Positions 33,489 to 45,555 of a stretch of DNA of 64,000 nucleotides are shown here, piece by piece. The notes under the pieces are model-generated. The model saw only the letters and a list, made by a program, of their open reading frames with translations. It was not told the origin of the DNA and searched no databases. Made by a program: the position numbers and the translations under genes. Position 1 is the stretch's first letter. Every line of letters begins with the position of its first letter. This DNA is from Cervus elaphus (Eukaryota; Chordata; Mammalia; Artiodactyla; Cervidae): NCBI RefSeq assembly GCF_910594005.1, contig NC_057818.1, forward strand, positions 61,888,001 through 61,952,000. The letters are read 5' to 3'.

Positions 33489-33698
33489 GCATGTGCCTGT
33501 GTGCTGTTATATCCAACTCTTTGTGATCCCATGGACTGTGGCCCGCCAGCCTCCCCAGGGAATCTTCCAGAAAAGAACACTGGATTGGGTTGCCAATTCC
33601 TACTCCAGGAGGTCTTTCTGATCCAGGGCTTGAACCTGCATCTCCTGAATCCTCTACACTGGCAGGCAGGGTCTTTACACCTGGTGCAACTATTAGAG
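33489..33698 (-). mobile_element. Bov-tA SINE
   Basis: Inverted: 'ccaactctttgtgatcccat' to 'ggcaggcagggtctttaca'. Confidence 0.85.
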
Positions 33699-33869
33699 GT
33701 CCCATATTCTGCATTCATACTATAAATAAGCAATGATAAAGAATGATAAAAATGATAAAGAATACACAATATATTGTAAAACTAACCAAGTCAAAATTAG
33801 CTTATCTAATTAATAACCTATATAAGTGGAAGTTACCAATTAGACAAAAACAGTATAAAGAAAGTGAAG

Positions 33870-34905
33870 AATTTCCTTCTGGTTCATGACGGCAGAGTAG
33901 AAGGATGTATGCTCCTCTCCTCCTCTGAGTGCACCAAAATCACAACTAGCTGTTGAACAACAGGAGGACAATGGAATCCATGGAAAAAAGATGCCCCATG
34001 TCCAAAGACAAAGAAGACGCTGAGGCAAGACAGTAGGAGGCATGTAATCACAATAAAATCAAATCCCCTACCCACTGGTGAGTGACCCACAAACTGGAGG
34101 ACAACAAACAATACCAAAGAAGCTATACCACTGTTGTCAAGGTTCTGAACCCCACATCAGGCTTCACAACCTGGAATCTGATAAAGGCACTGAGAATCCC
34201 CAGTGAATCTGACCTTGAAGTCCAATGGTATCTGATTACAGGACTTCCACAGGACTTGGGCAGACTCCATTCTTGGAGGGCACAAACAAAATCTTGCACA
34301 CACCAAGACCCAGAGGAAAGGAGAAGAAAGAAAGAACCTGAGAAAATATTTGAAGAGATGACAGTCAAACACTTTGCTAAAATGGGAAAGGAAATACTCA
34401 ACCAAGTCCAGGAAGCACAGGGAGTCCCTGGCAGGATGAACCCAAGGAAAAACACATGGCAATCAAACTGACAAAAACTAAAGACAAGATGAAATATTAA
34501 AAGCAACAAGGGGAAAAAAAAAATCACACAACATATAAATGAACTCCCATTAGGTTATATTTAAAGTGATGAAAGGGAAGAACCTACAACCAAGAATACT
34601 CTACCCAGCAAGACTCTCACTCACACTTAACAAATAATTCAAAAGCTGTCCAGACAAGCAAAACTTAAAGAGAATTCAGCACCACCAAGCCAGTTTTAGA
34701 ACTAATGCTCAAGGAAGTTCTCGAGGCAGGAAAACACAAGAGAAAGAAAAGAGCTACAGAAAATAAATCCACAACAATTAAGAAAATGGTAATTGGAGCA
34801 CACAAATGGATGATTACCTTAAATATAAATGGATTAAATGCACCAACCAAAAGGCATAGACTAACTGGGCAAATGAACACATGTGAATGTATGCAATTTC
34901 AATTA
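33870..34905 (+). mobile_element. L1 fragment spanning ORF1/ORF2 region
   Basis: Recognised at its right by L1 intergenic and ORF2 start sequence ('aagaatactctacccagcaa', 'gagaattcagcaccaccaag', 'aatggattaaatgcaccaac'). The left portion ('tgacggcagagtagaagga') fits an L1 5' region. Internally deleted, no intact ORF. Confidence 0.7.
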
Positions 34906-35620
34906 CCGCAATAACCTGCCTGACCCCACAAATTGAATGCCATTATTTTATATTGTTAGCTTAATCTCGTTCCCATTATGGCTTTCAATTGTAATGATCT
35001 CTAATCTTTTGTCTGGATATTAATCATGAAAACTGACAAACATCTTTACTATTGTGACTATATTGTGACTATGTAATATCACATATTACACATATGTAAC
35101 TATTATGACTATGTAACTATACCATGATTGGTCAACAGAGAAACAGTAGAATTCTATATCACCAAAACTACCATTTAATAGAAAAAGCTTTAATCATGTT
35201 TTAAAATCCAGATGCATATCAGAATTATCTTAGAATTTTTTGAAAAATACAACTGCACAGGTATTGCTTTTATCCTACAAAGCTCCAGATATGTTTCCAA
35301 TGAGCAGCCATAAACAACTGGAGTACATGATGATCTTTTACTTTTATCTAGTTTGTTACACTTTTTCTATTTCATATTCAGTGCTCCCATTTCATTTAGC
35401 TTGTGTTTTCCAATTTCCCCATCCTCTTTTTAATGTTCTTTCTCAAGCCTTTATCAAGTGTATATACAGAAGCTTTTGTATATGTATATACAAACAGTAT
35501 GTATAATATATATATTTTAGAAAACTTATGAATTTTTTGTTAACTAAAAAATTTATGACATTTCACTTGTTTGATTTAGTATGAATAGAATGACAGATTC
35601 CTAATTAAAAAGTAGATATG
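34906..35620. other. Unit 3 intron, AT-rich, unrecognised
   Basis: Short (CTATGTAACTAT)-type local repeats near 35,040-35,120 and (AT)-rich tracts. No gene. Confidence 0.4.
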
Positions 35621-35795
35621 CAAAAAGCAACAAAGATTTCCTGTATAGCACAGGACCTACAGTCAATATAATGGAAAATAATCTATTTGAAAAATAATAT
35701 ATATGTGTAACTGAGTCACCTTGTTGTGTACCTGAAACACTATAATTATACTTCAATAAAACATATATATTAAGAAAAAATAGAAAGTGAATTCA
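35621..35795 (+). mobile_element. L1 3' end fragment
   Basis: 'tcctgtatagcacaggacct', 'gtgtaactgagtcaccttg', 'attatacttcaataaaac'. Confidence 0.75.
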
Positions 35796-36045
35796 ATAAT
35801 AAAAAATCAAATTTAAATGTATATAAATGAAATATTCTGTAGTTATAGTAAAAATGAATAAATAGTACAATTTACTACCTATGCAGTGCCATTAAATATC
35901 CAGTTCACTGGCTCCAAGTCACACGAAAGAGAGAGCGGTATGTAACTTTATTAAAAGGGTCAGAAAGCACATTGTTGAGAATAAGTGTGATAGGAGAGCA
36001 CTCAAAACACAATGCAAAGGATGTCATAATAAGTATTATAGGATA
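35796..36045. other. Unit 3 intron, unrecognised
   Basis: No element recognised. Confidence 0.4.
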
Positions 36046-36053
36046 TTAATGTG

Positions 36054-37519
36054 TCTAGGAACAAAGCTAGTGGAGGTGATGGAATTCCAGTTGAGCCATT
36101 TCAAATCCTGAAAGATGATGCTGTGAAAGTGCTGCACTCAACATGCCAGCAAATTTGGAAAACTCAGCAGTGGCCACAGGACTGGAAAAGGTCTGTTTTC
36201 ATTCCAATCCCAAAGAATGCTCAAACTACCGCACAATTGCACTCATCTTACACGCTAGTAAAGGAATGCTCAAAATTCTCCAAGCCAGGCTTCAGCAATA
36301 GGTGAACCGTGAACTTCCAGATGTTCTAGCTGGTTTTAGAAAAGGCAGAGGAACCAGAGATCAAACTGCCAACATCCACTGGATCATCCAAAAAACAAGA
36401 GAGTTCCAGAAAAAAAATCTACTTCTGCTTTATTGACTATGCCAAAGTCTTTGACTGTGTGGATCACAATAAACTGTGGAAAATTCTGAAGGAGATGGGA
36501 ATACCAGACCACCTGACCTGCCTCTTGAGAAACCTGTATGCAGGTCAGGAAGCAACAGAACTGGACATGGAACAACAGACTGGTTCCAAATAGGAAAAGG
36601 AGTATGTCAAGGCTGTATATTGTCACCCTGCTTATTTAACTTCTATGCAGAGTACATCATGAGAAACGCTGGGCTGGAAGAAGCACAAGCTGGAATCAAG
36701 ATTGCTGGGAGAAATATCAATAACCTCAGATATGCAGATGACACCACCCTTATGGCAGAAAGTGAAGAGGGACTGAAAAGCCTCTTGATGAAAGTGAAAG
36801 AGGAGAGTGAAAAAGTTGGCTTAAAGCTCAACATTCAGAAAACTAAGATCATGGCATTTGGTCCCAGCACCTCATGGGAAATAGATGGGGAGACAGTGGA
36901 AACAGTGTCAGACTTTATTTTTTTGGGCTCCAAAATCACTGCAGATGGTGACTGCAGCCATGAAATTAAAAGACGCTTACTCCTTGGAAGGAAAGTTATG
37001 ACCAACCTTGATAGCATGTTAAAAAGCAGAGATCATTACTTTGCCAACAAAGGTCCGTCTGGTCAAGGCTATGGTTTTTCCAGTGGTCATGTATGGATGT
37101 GAGAGTTGGACTGTGAAGAAAGCTGAGCACCAAAAAATGTTGTGGTGTTGGAGAAGACTCTTGAGAGTCCCTTGGACTGCAAGGAGATCCAACCAGTCCA
37201 TCCTAAAGGAGATCAGTCCTGGGTGTTCATTGGAAGGACTGATGCTGAAGCTGAACCTCCAATACTTTGGCTACCTCATGCGAAGAGTTGACTCATTGGA
37301 AAAGATTCTGATGCTGGGAGGGATTGGGGGCAGGAGGAGAAGGGGACAACAGAGGATGAGATGGCGGGATGGCATCACCGACTCGATGGACATGAGTTTG
37401 AGTAAACTCCGGAGTTAGTGATGGACAGGAAGGACTGGTGTGCTGCGATTCATGGGGTCGCAAAGAGTGGGACATGACTCAGCAACTGAACTGAACTGAA
37501 CTGAGGGACTGAGCTGAAC
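36054..37519 (+). mobile_element. 5'-truncated BovB LINE with target duplication
   Basis: Runs from the NKASGGDGIPVEPFQILKDD region to the full 3' tail 'gaactgaactgaactga'. RT motifs FRKGRGTRDQ, YADD (in 36,476-37,102) and SWTVKKAE are readable but frameshifted. Flanks repeat TTAATGTG (36,046-36,053 and 37,520-37,527). Confidence 0.93.
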
Positions 37520-37590
37520 TTAATGTGGCTTTTTATACAAAAGTAACTTTTGAGCCTTTAACATAAGACAAGCACTATTTTAAGCCATCT

Positions 37591-37866
37591 GCTGCTGCTG
37601 CTGCTAAGTCACTTCAGTCGTGTCCAACCCTGTGCGACCCCATAGACGGCAGCCCACCAGGCTCCCCTGTCCCTGGGATTCTCAAGGCAAGAACACTTGA
37701 GTGGGTTGCCATTTCCTTCTCCAATGTGTGAAAGTGAAAAGTGAAAGTGAAGTCACTCAGTCATGTCTGACTTGTAGCCACCCGATGGACTGCAGCCTAC
37801 CAGGCTCCTCCGTCCATGGGATTTTCCAGACAGGAGTACTGGAGTGGGGTGCTATTGCCTTCTCCA
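37591..37866 (-). mobile_element. Bov-A2 SINE with target duplication
   Basis: Complete inverted dimer from the (GCT)n end to 'attgccttctcc'. Flanked by an 11-bp duplication TTAAGCCATCT at 37,580-37,590 and 37,867-37,877. Confidence 0.95.
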
Positions 37867-37899
37867 TTAAGCCATCTAACAATCTTTTAAAAGAATGTG

Positions 37900-37980
37900 A
37901 TCCCTCACCATGGATCAAACCTGTGACCCCCTACACTGCAAGGTAGATTCTTAACCAGGGAAGGCTCTGAAATGAAAGAA
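37900..37980 (-). mobile_element. SINE head remnant
   Basis: 'atggatcaaacctgtgaccc' and 'gattcttaaccagggaa' fit an inverted tRNA-like SINE head. Confidence 0.55.
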
Positions 37981-38650
37981 TTAAATTTTTTTTTCTCTTT
38001 TTTAAATTATGAAAGTATGATAACACATTTATAGGAGACTTGGAAAATACAGAACAAGGTTACATAGAGTGACACTATATATTACAATTGTTTTTCAAGT
38101 AGATAAATCAAGATTTTTAGTTGGAGTTACAGTATCAAACTCTCAAAAATTAACAGAATGAATAGACATAGTAGTAGAAGGACACAGTAGACATGAAGAG
38201 CACGAGAAAGCAATTCATCATAAGTAAGATTTATACAATTTTCACACAACAGTAGGATAAAAATTACTCAACTGCCATAGACTATAAACTAGTCCCAAAG
38301 ACTAAAACGTTGATACAGTGCCATGTATTTTGGCATCTAGTATTACTGCTGGAAGTCTCGAAAATTTATTATCTTAGTGATTGAAATGAAAGATTTTACA
38401 AAGAAAAGATTGTGATATTGAAGGAAGAGAAGTTTACATCTATTACACGATTCACTATGTCATGTATCATACTGCATATTCCATAAGCTCCATTTCCACA
38501 CACATGTTCGATAAAAACATACGCAATATTCAAGGTGAATGGGCAAGCATTTCCTTAGCAGAAATTAGAATGAAGAAACAAGAACAGTCCAACCAATGGA
38601 GGTGAGTTGATTCTGCGCACACATAGTGTACACCTGAGGAATCCACAGTA
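37981..38650. other. Unit 3 intron, unrecognised
   Basis: AT-rich; no gene or named repeat. Confidence 0.4.
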
Positions 38651-38659
38651 CCATAGAGT

Positions 38660-38905
38660 AGGGAGACCAGGATTTCAGAATGAAATTCCTGGCTGGGCGA
38701 GCAGAATCGTCATGGAGAAGCGAGGCTGGCAGAAGGTGCTTGCTACAGTCGGAGACTTTAAGCCCTGGGGTACCACAATTAGTGAGCCCTCATTCCATAA
38801 TGACAGAAGCCAGTGTGATGAGAAGCCCACACCCCACAACCAGATAAAGCCTGCAAGTAGCAACAAAGACCCAGCCTAGTTAAAAAATAAAATAAAAACA
38901 TAATA
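38660..38905 (+). mobile_element. CHR-type SINE, diverged
   Basis: Body 'gaagcccacaccccacaacc', 'gcaacaaagacccagcc' and an (AAAT)-rich tail. Confidence 0.6.
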
Positions 38906-39059
38906 AGGAAGATAAAAGAACTATAAATGACAGGTACTCATTAACCCGAGAGGAACACAAGTTTAAAACAATGAACGAGAAAGACTTTGGGGGAAAAAAA
39001 AAAAGAAGGACGTTGGGAAAAGTCTACAAACCAGTAGAGAAGCTGGAGGACCTATGTGG

Positions 39060-39480
39060 GAACCATATTTTACTGCTTTCTCAGAAATATCTCCCGGAAT
39101 TTAATCTTACTCCTTCCCTCTTCCTTGCCTGCTCCCCTACTCCAGTCCTTCAATTAGACGTTCTGGTTGACAGGTCAGCATTAGCTAGGTGCAGTTCTGC
39201 ATGCAAAACAAACCACCTTATCTTCAAAGACCTTTCTTTACAACTCTCCTGTGATTACCTCCAGACCTCCACAAGGAAGCTTCCTTAATCCCAGAGTTCT
39301 GGTCTCTGTCTGGCTTTACTGCTAGTAGTTAAAAGATAGTAAGATAAATTCCCAATAAATATGCACTCAGCATTTTCTCACGGAGCTGCTCTTCTGCAAG
39401 CTCTCCCTGCACTGTCTCTCACATTCCTGTGCGTGTGTGAGAATTATTCAGTGCGAAATTACCACAGACCTGAGACATTG
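39060..39480 (+). mobile_element. Possible solo LTR (ERV-type)
   Basis: The 'cccaataaatatgcactcag' polyadenylation region followed by a C/T-rich end with 'gctctccctgcactgtctct' resembles an R-U5 junction. Family and limits uncertain; no retroviral coding sequence adjoins it. Confidence 0.4.
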
Positions 39481-39599
39481 CCTCTCCTGAAAATACTAAA
39501 ACGAAGAGTGTAGGAAAGTTTATGACAATTTCCTGGCCTTTGACTCCCCAGCTCATTGAGATTGAGGAATAGAAGACTCCTAATTCCCATGTGTACCCT

Positions 39600-39765
39600 C
39601 CAAAGGAAATGCAAAACAAAATCACACTGAGATATTACCTCAGTCCTACTGAACAGCTGTCACCAGGATGAAGGGGATATATGTATACTTATGGCTGAAG
39701 CACACTGTTTATGGCAGAAACCAACACAACACTGTAAAGCAATCATTCTCCAATCAAAAAGCCAG
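39600..39765 (+). mobile_element. L1 3' end fragment
   Basis: 'caacacaacactgtaaagca' then 'atcattctccaatcaaaaa'. Confidence 0.65.
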
Positions 39766-39949
39766 AGATTCCTGGAATCAATCTTCTAAGGCACGTGCAC
39801 CCACGCATACACACAAACACACACACAAAGACAAGAGATGACAACTGTTATCGTGAATGTGGAGGAAATGGAACTCTAATTATACTGAGGAATGCGAATT
39901 GGCATACAAACTTTGAGAAATAGTTTAAGGTTCCTAAAAATATATTTTT

Positions 39950-40070
39950 ACGAACTTCCCTGGTTGTCCAGTGGTTAAGACTTGAGCTTCCAATGCATGC
40001 GGTATGGGTTAAATTCCTGGTCAGAGACTAAGATCTGGCACGCTATATAGCATAGCTAAATAAATACATC
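39950..40070 (+). mobile_element. CHR-type SINE, short form
   Basis: Head 'gaacttccctggttgtccag', then 'tcagagactaagatctggca' and an 'aaataaatac' tail. Confidence 0.8.
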
Positions 40071-40084
40071 ATATAATGCATCAC

Positions 40085-40365
40085 TTCCATTATGAAATCA
40101 TTATCTTAAAAAGATACCTGCACTCCCATGTTCATTACTGAACTATTTACAATAGCCAAGACATGAAAACAATCTAAGTGTCCAACAGACCACGGACAAA
40201 ATCTGAAAAAGGACAAAATCTAGCAACTATACCAGCATAGTTGGATACTGCAAATATTTGCTCAGTACATTATTCAGAAATAAAGACCCTCACTTAAATA
40301 AAGACCTCAGTAAAACACAGTATTAAAAAGGAAAAAAAGTCAAACAGAAACAAAGTAGGTATCAC
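40085..40365 (+). mobile_element. L1 3' region fragment
   Basis: 'actcccatgttcattactga', 'tttacaatagccaagacat', 'aatctaagtgtcc'. Confidence 0.7.
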
Positions 40366-40502
40366 AGTTTGTAGAATGAGGAGGTATTAGTCAAAAGAAC
40401 GTATTTCTAGTTGTAACTGGAAGGTGTTATAGGAATCAAATTACAGTATGGTGAATATACTTATCAATACTCTGATATATAATTATAATAAGTGATCCTC
40501 AC

Positions 40503-40629
40503 CCACAGAGACCAGGTTCCTAAGGGTGTCCCACATCACATCCCTGTACAGGGCCCTCTGAGTAGGGTCCAGGCATTCCTACTCCTCCTAAGTAAATTCA
40601 ATGGCCACATCCTTGAATAACAACTGTTC
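40503..40629 (-). pseudogene. KRAB-A exon, unit 3, with two stops
   Basis: Exactly 127 bp, with acceptor TTATAG and donor GTGAGG kept. Translation gives EQLLFKDVAIEFT, stop, EE, stop, ECLDPTQRALYRDVMWDTLR. The EEW tryptophan codon has become TAG, a second stop replaces the residue before EE, and MLE reads MWD. It cannot encode KRAB, although its splice sites could still be recognised. Confidence 0.93.
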
Positions 40630-40990
40630 CTATAAGGAAAAACATTTCAGAAAGGGGTAATGAGAAGAGTTCTTATCGTCAGAAAAAACTTAGTAGGAGG
40701 AGAGAGGGGTGAGAATCATTTCAGTTGAAGTATGTACTCTGACAGATCCACTTATATGTATCTGGAGCAAATTATGAGTACCTAATTTTAATTCCTCATG
40801 CTTTTTCATAAAATTATGATATCCTCCAGTTAAAGTGGATTTTTCATATTTGTGGGCAATTAAGAAATACACAGAAAAAAATTCAACAAAGGTTTATCTA
40901 TGCAGAAGTGTTATCTATTATGTTTTACATAATAAGTGATATTCCTTATCTATATGACTTACAGTATAATTGGCATCTTAAGAGAGGACA
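40630..40990. other. Intron block shared with units 2 and 4
   Basis: Parallels 56,173-56,470 and 7819-8460 ('ttaattcctcatactttttca'-like, 'tatgcagaagtgttat'). Confidence 0.65.
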
Positions 40991-40994
40991 AAAT

Positions 40995-41122
40995 TGAGAC
41001 ATCTCTGGTGGTCAGGTGGTTAAGACTCCACATTTCACTGTGGGGGACACAGGTTCAATACTCCTTTGGGGAACTAAGATGCCACATGCTGCATGGCATG
41101 GCCAAAAATTTAAATAAAGAGT
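40995..41122 (+). mobile_element. CHR-type SINE, short form
   Basis: 'acatctctggtggtcaggtg', 'ggggaactaagatgccacat', 'catggccaaaaatttaaat'. Confidence 0.8.
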
Positions 41123-41398
41123 GAGAGATGACAAGGTACACAGTGGAATTTTTACAAAGTGTAAATATTAAATGACAAAGATGATAAGAATAGCAATGAC
41201 TTAAGGTGTCCAAATACTTTCTAGATATTAAGCATTACTCTAAATGCTTCATATGTAAGATTTTTTGAATGTGGACCATTTTCAAAGTCTTTATTGAATT
41301 TATTGTTATATTACTTCCATTCTATGTTTTGTTTTTTTGTCAGCATGTACAGAGAAAAATGATTCCACAAGAAAACTACTACACCAAAAAACAATTTT
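41123..41398. other. Unit 3 intron, unrecognised
   Basis: Nothing recognised. Confidence 0.4.
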
Positions 41399-41399
41399 A

Positions 41400-41583
41400 G
41401 GGACTTTCCTGCAATTCCAGTGGCCAAGACTCTGAGCTCCCAATGCAGGGAGCCCAGGTCCCATCCCTGGTCAGGGAACTACATTCCACATGCCAATTAA
41501 AAGAACCCACAAGCCACAATGAAGATGGATCTTGCAACTATGCGGCACAGCCGAATGCATAAATAAATACTTAAAAAAAAAGA
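41400..41583 (+). mobile_element. CHR-type SINE
   Basis: 'gggactttcctgcaattcca', 'gtcagggaactacattccac', 'cggcacagccgaatgc', A-tail. Confidence 0.85.
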
Positions 41584-41589
41584 AAATTT

Positions 41590-42552
41590 AGAAAAGATGT
41601 AGCATAAGAAAAGAAATCAACACTGAAAAATCAGTTGCAATTGTATACACAATGAACAATGTCAACCGGAAATTAAAGAACAATCCTATTTATTATAACA
41701 TCAAGAGGTAGAATACTTATGAAATATTGGCAAAAATATTAGCAAAAAAGGTCAAAGACTTATACACTGAATACTGCCAAACATTGCTAAAAGAAGTCCA
41801 CGGAAACACAAATAAAAGAAACCCTGTATTCAGGAACTGACAGGATTCTTAAAATGATCACAATACTCAAAATTTTCTATGTGTGTGTGTGCTCAGTCGC
41901 TTCAGTTATGTTCTACTCTTTGCGAGCCTATTGACTATAGCCTGCCAGGCTCCTCCTCTGTCCATGGGATTCTCTAGGCAAGAATACTGAAGTGGGTTGC
42001 CATGCTCTCTTCCAGGGATCTTCCCAATCCAGAGATCAAACCCACGTATCTTGTGTCTCTGCCTGCACTGGCAGGCAGGTTCTTTACCACTAGCACTACC
42101 TGGGAAGCCCTAAAGTTTTCTACAGACACAATGAAATCCCTATTAAAATTTCAATGGCAATGCTTGTAGTAATAGAACAAATCATGTGAAAATTCCTATA
42201 GAATCTCAAGAGACCCCTAAATAGCCGAAACAGTCTTCCAAAAGGAACTGGAGGCTAACACTTTTAGATGTGAAAAATGCTGAAATCATCTGGGATGTGG
42301 TACAGGCATAAACAAATATACAGAAGCCATGGAGCAAATCAGAAAGCACAGAAATAACCCTTAGAATATACAGAAAATGTAATGACAAGCATTGCCAAGA
42401 TTACACTAAGAGGAATGGAGAGCCCCAATAACAACAAATGGTGCTGAAAAACTAGATACCTTAAGAGAATGGAATGAAGATGGAACTTTACCTGCATCAA
42501 AGGTAAAAACTTCTTTCTGTCAAACAGTAAAATCAACAAAATGAAAAGACAA
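41590..42552 (+). mobile_element. L1 ORF2 fragment, shared with unit 4
   Basis: 'aaaaatcagttgcaattgta', 'cacaatgaacaatgtcaacc' and 'aatttcaatggcaatgcttg' are diverged L1 ORF2 sequence. The matching stretch is at 56,800-57,540 in unit 4, so the insertion predates their duplication. Split by a Bov-tA at 41,885-42,112. Confidence 0.8.
41885..42112 (-). mobile_element. Bov-tA SINE in L1
   Basis: Inverted, complete, starting with a (TG)n run. Flanks AAATTTTCTA and AAAGTTTTCTA are the likely target duplication. Confidence 0.9.
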
Positions 42553-42872
42553 CCTCTGGATCATCAAAAAAGCAAGAGAGTTCCAGAAAAAAATCTACTT
42601 CTGCTTTATTGACTACACCAAAACCTGTGTATCACAACAAACTGTGCAAAATTCTTCACGAGATGGGAATACCAGACCACATGACCTGCCTCCTGAGAAA
42701 TCTGTATGCACGAGTTAGAACCGGACATGGAACAACAGACTGGTTCCAAATTGGGAAAAGAGTATGACAAGGCTGCATATTGTCACCCTGCTTATTTAAC
42801 TTATATGCAGAGTACATCATGTGAAATGTGGGGCTGAATGAAGCACAAGCTGGAATCAAGATTGCTGGGAGA
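42553..42872 (+). mobile_element. BovB LINE, part 1
   Basis: BovB RT region ('agcaagagagttccagaaa', 'gcatattgtcaccctgctta'), interrupted at 'gattgctgggaga'. Confidence 0.92.
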
Positions 42873-43722
42873 TGGAGAAGGAAATGGCAACCCACTCCAG
42901 TATTCTTGCCTGGAAAATCCCTTGGGAGAAGCCTGGTAGGCTACAGTCCATGGGGTCGCAAAAAGTCGGACACGACTGAGCGACTTTACTTCTATCCATG
43001 CTACTCAGTGGAGATGGGGATCAGAATCCTACCCAAGGTGGAAAACTGGTTCTTGATTCTATATGTTTGAAATGGAAGGGGCTGAAAAAAAAAAATCAAC
43101 CATTTCTCTTAAACTTTGATGACAAAACCAATACCATTCTCAAAGAGTCAGAGCACCAGAAATTGCCCTTAGATTAATTATTCTCCCATTTCAGGCAGGA
43201 AGAATGTGCCTTCCACTATTAAATGTGGCAAAACACCCACAGCCATCTTATAGTGAGAGGTGCTGCAGGGAATGGCAGCAGTGGCAGGGGTAGCCGGTTC
43301 CAGCCAACGGCAGACTGACAGTATATCCTGTATCTTCAGAACAGAAACAACTGACACAAGAAAGTCTTGATTAGTCTAGAAATCATATACAAAGGTATAA
43401 AAAAAGAAAGGATGCAATTGTCTATAAAAGAAGGAAATACTATTACAACCAGTCATTAAGACAGGTGATTCAACATCAAGTGAGTTGAGACTCCTTGCCT
43501 TTCTGAGTCCACGGCTGGCTTACTGCGGAGATTGCTAATGAGGGTGGTGCTCTGGGGAGCTTTCTGACTTCCAGGACTAGATTTATAGGCATTAGAGCCC
43601 CTCCTATTTAGTTGTGAACAGAGGGCTGCTTAGGGATTCATGGGAAATAATAAAATCATGATGGTAATAAAAAAAGAAAAAAAACAAAAAAAAAAACAAA
43701 ACAAAAAAAAAAAAAAAAAAAA
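42873..43722 (+). mobile_element. Polyadenylated retrocopy inside BovB
   Basis: About 850 bp, interrupting BovB, flanked by a perfect 15-bp duplication AAGATTGCTGGGAGA (42,858-42,872 and 43,723-43,737). It begins with a 3' piece of Bov-tA (to about 42,990), continues with about 640 bp of sequence unlike any repeat I know, has AATAAA at 43,649-43,654 and ends in an A-rich tail of about 50 bases. This is the signature of a LINE-mobilised mRNA, perhaps a 3' UTR. No long open frame is seen and the source gene is not recognised. Confidence 0.85.
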
Positions 43723-44516
43723 AAGATTGCTGGGAGAAATATCAATAACCTCAGATATGCAGATGACACCACCCTTATGGCAGAAAGTGAAGAACTAAAG
43801 AGCCTCTTGATGAAAGTGAAAGAGGGGAGTGAAAAAGTTGGCTTAAAGCTCAACATTCAGAAAAGTAAGATCATGGCATCCAGTCCCATCACTTCATGGC
43901 AAATAGATGGAGAAACAATGGAAACAGAGACTTTATTTTGGGGGGCTCCAAGATCACTGCAGATGGTGATTGCAGCCATGAAATTAAAAGACACTTGCTC
44001 CTTGGGAAAAAAACGAACCTAGACAGCATATGAAAAAGCAAAGACATTACTTTGCCAACAAAGGTCTATCTAGTCAAAGCTATGGTTTTTCCAGTAGTTC
44101 TGTATAGATGTGAGAGTTGGACTATAAAGAAAGCTAAGCACCAAAGAATTGATGCTTTTGAACTGTGGTGTTGGAGAAGACTCTTAAGAATCCCTTGGAC
44201 TGCAAGGAGATCCAACAAGTCAATCCTAAAGGAAATCAGTCCTGAATATTCATTGGAAGGACTGATGCTTATGTTGAAACTCCAATACCTGGCCACCTCA
44301 TGGGAAGAACTGACTTACTGGAAGACCCTGATGCTGGGAAAGATTGAAGGCAGGAGATGGGGACAACAGAGGATGAGATGGTTGGATGGCATAACTTACT
44401 CGATGAACATGAGTTTGAGTAAGCTCCAAGATTTGGTGATGGATGGATAGGGAAGCCTGGCATGCTGCAGTCCATGAGGTTGCAAAGAGTCGGACATGAC
44501 TGAGCGACTGAACTGA
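43723..44516 (+). mobile_element. BovB LINE, part 2
   Basis: Resumes at 'gattgctgggagaaatatca' (NNLRYADDTTLMAESEE, YADD kept) and reaches the 3' tail 'gagcgactgaactgaag'. Frames broken, for example after MEIETE near 43,930. Confidence 0.93.
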
Positions 44517-44672
44517 AGAAAGGAGGTGATGAAAGTGATCTAAACAATTTCCAACTGCCACAGATTTAGGTTGATTTCAAAGGATACTTCAGAGTCAGGC
44601 AAGATTAGCACTTACAGAGAAGAACATGTCAGGAAGGGAAGATTGAGAAATCAACTGAGAATATGATTTTAC
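44517..44672. other. Unit 3 intron next to start exon
   Basis: Resembles 57,890-57,998 ('cagagtcaggcaagattag', 'gaagaacatgtcaggaagg'). Confidence 0.6.
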
Positions 44673-44755
44673 CTGAGAAAGAGCCATTCCTGATTCCAGT
44701 TCTTTCCTCTTTCACCTCTTCAGGCCTTCTTCAGACAAAATGAATCTTAAGAGGT
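44673..44755 (-). pseudogene. Start-codon exon, unit 3
   Basis: Acceptor GGAGCAG before 44,755; donor GTAAAA after 44,673. The ATG at 44,685-44,687 opens M-A-L-S-Q, in frame with the (broken) KRAB exon at 40,629. The exon itself is undamaged and shows the ancestral start that unit 4 has lost. Classed as pseudogene because the rest of unit 3 is not translatable. Confidence 0.8.
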
Positions 44756-45330
44756 CTGCTCCGAAAGTGGAAAACATGCTGCTTAATGCTTAGAACAAAC
44801 ATCCCTGCTTCCTGTGCCACAACCACAAACACAGGGAAGATCTCACCATGTGGAACACATAGTCGTCTGCTGCCCACTGTCTCAGGTGGGACTCACGACA
44901 GTCAACTCCTGCACACTGCAACAACGAGTTTTCCCACATTTTCCCTCAGATCACACTCAGCTCACAGTAAGGCCTCATGTACACAATGGCAGTGGCGGGA
45001 GGGGTGGAGGGGGCACCTCAGCTGACCTACAAGCCCCTTCAGGTCACAGACCAGGCCCTTGTCCATCCCCATGCAGAGCCCAGATCTCAGCCCTCAGGAA
45101 GTGGAGGACTCAGTCACCAAGCTCAGTGAGGGATCCAGATGGGAATCACTTGGGGCATTTTAATTATTATGGAGCTTTGGCCCAACACAAACTATCTGAA
45201 GGGGAATTTCTGGTCAACAGGCACAAAACATACACGCAATACGCCTCAGTGACCTAATGTGATATCTGAGTTGAGCACCACTCAGAGGAGACAAGCCCAG
45301 CAACACTCTATTTCCTTTCCATATTTACTG
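44756..45330. other. Paralogue of 58,085-58,620
   Basis: Shared 'gaaaacatgctg(c/t)ttaatgctta', 'cactgtctcagg(t/a)ggga', 'ggcacctcagctgac'. No coding signal. Confidence 0.65.
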
Positions 45331-45555
45331 AAGCATAACTGAGGAATAAACAGTATTCATAAGATACTTGAAATGTGATTATTTGACAGATGTATACACT
45401 GTGTAATAATGATCACAATCGAGGAATTTACACCTCCATCATCACACAATTTTCGTTTTCTGTTTCTGGTGAGAATACACAAATGATACTCTCTCAGCAA
45501 TTCAGGTATTTAGTAACACACTCTGATTAAAGAACTAGTATGCCAAAAATAAAAG
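45331..45555 (-). mobile_element. Old L1 3' region
   Basis: 'tactgaagcataactgagga', 'ttacacctccatcatcacac'; resembles 12,931-13,100 in position and content. Confidence 0.5.
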
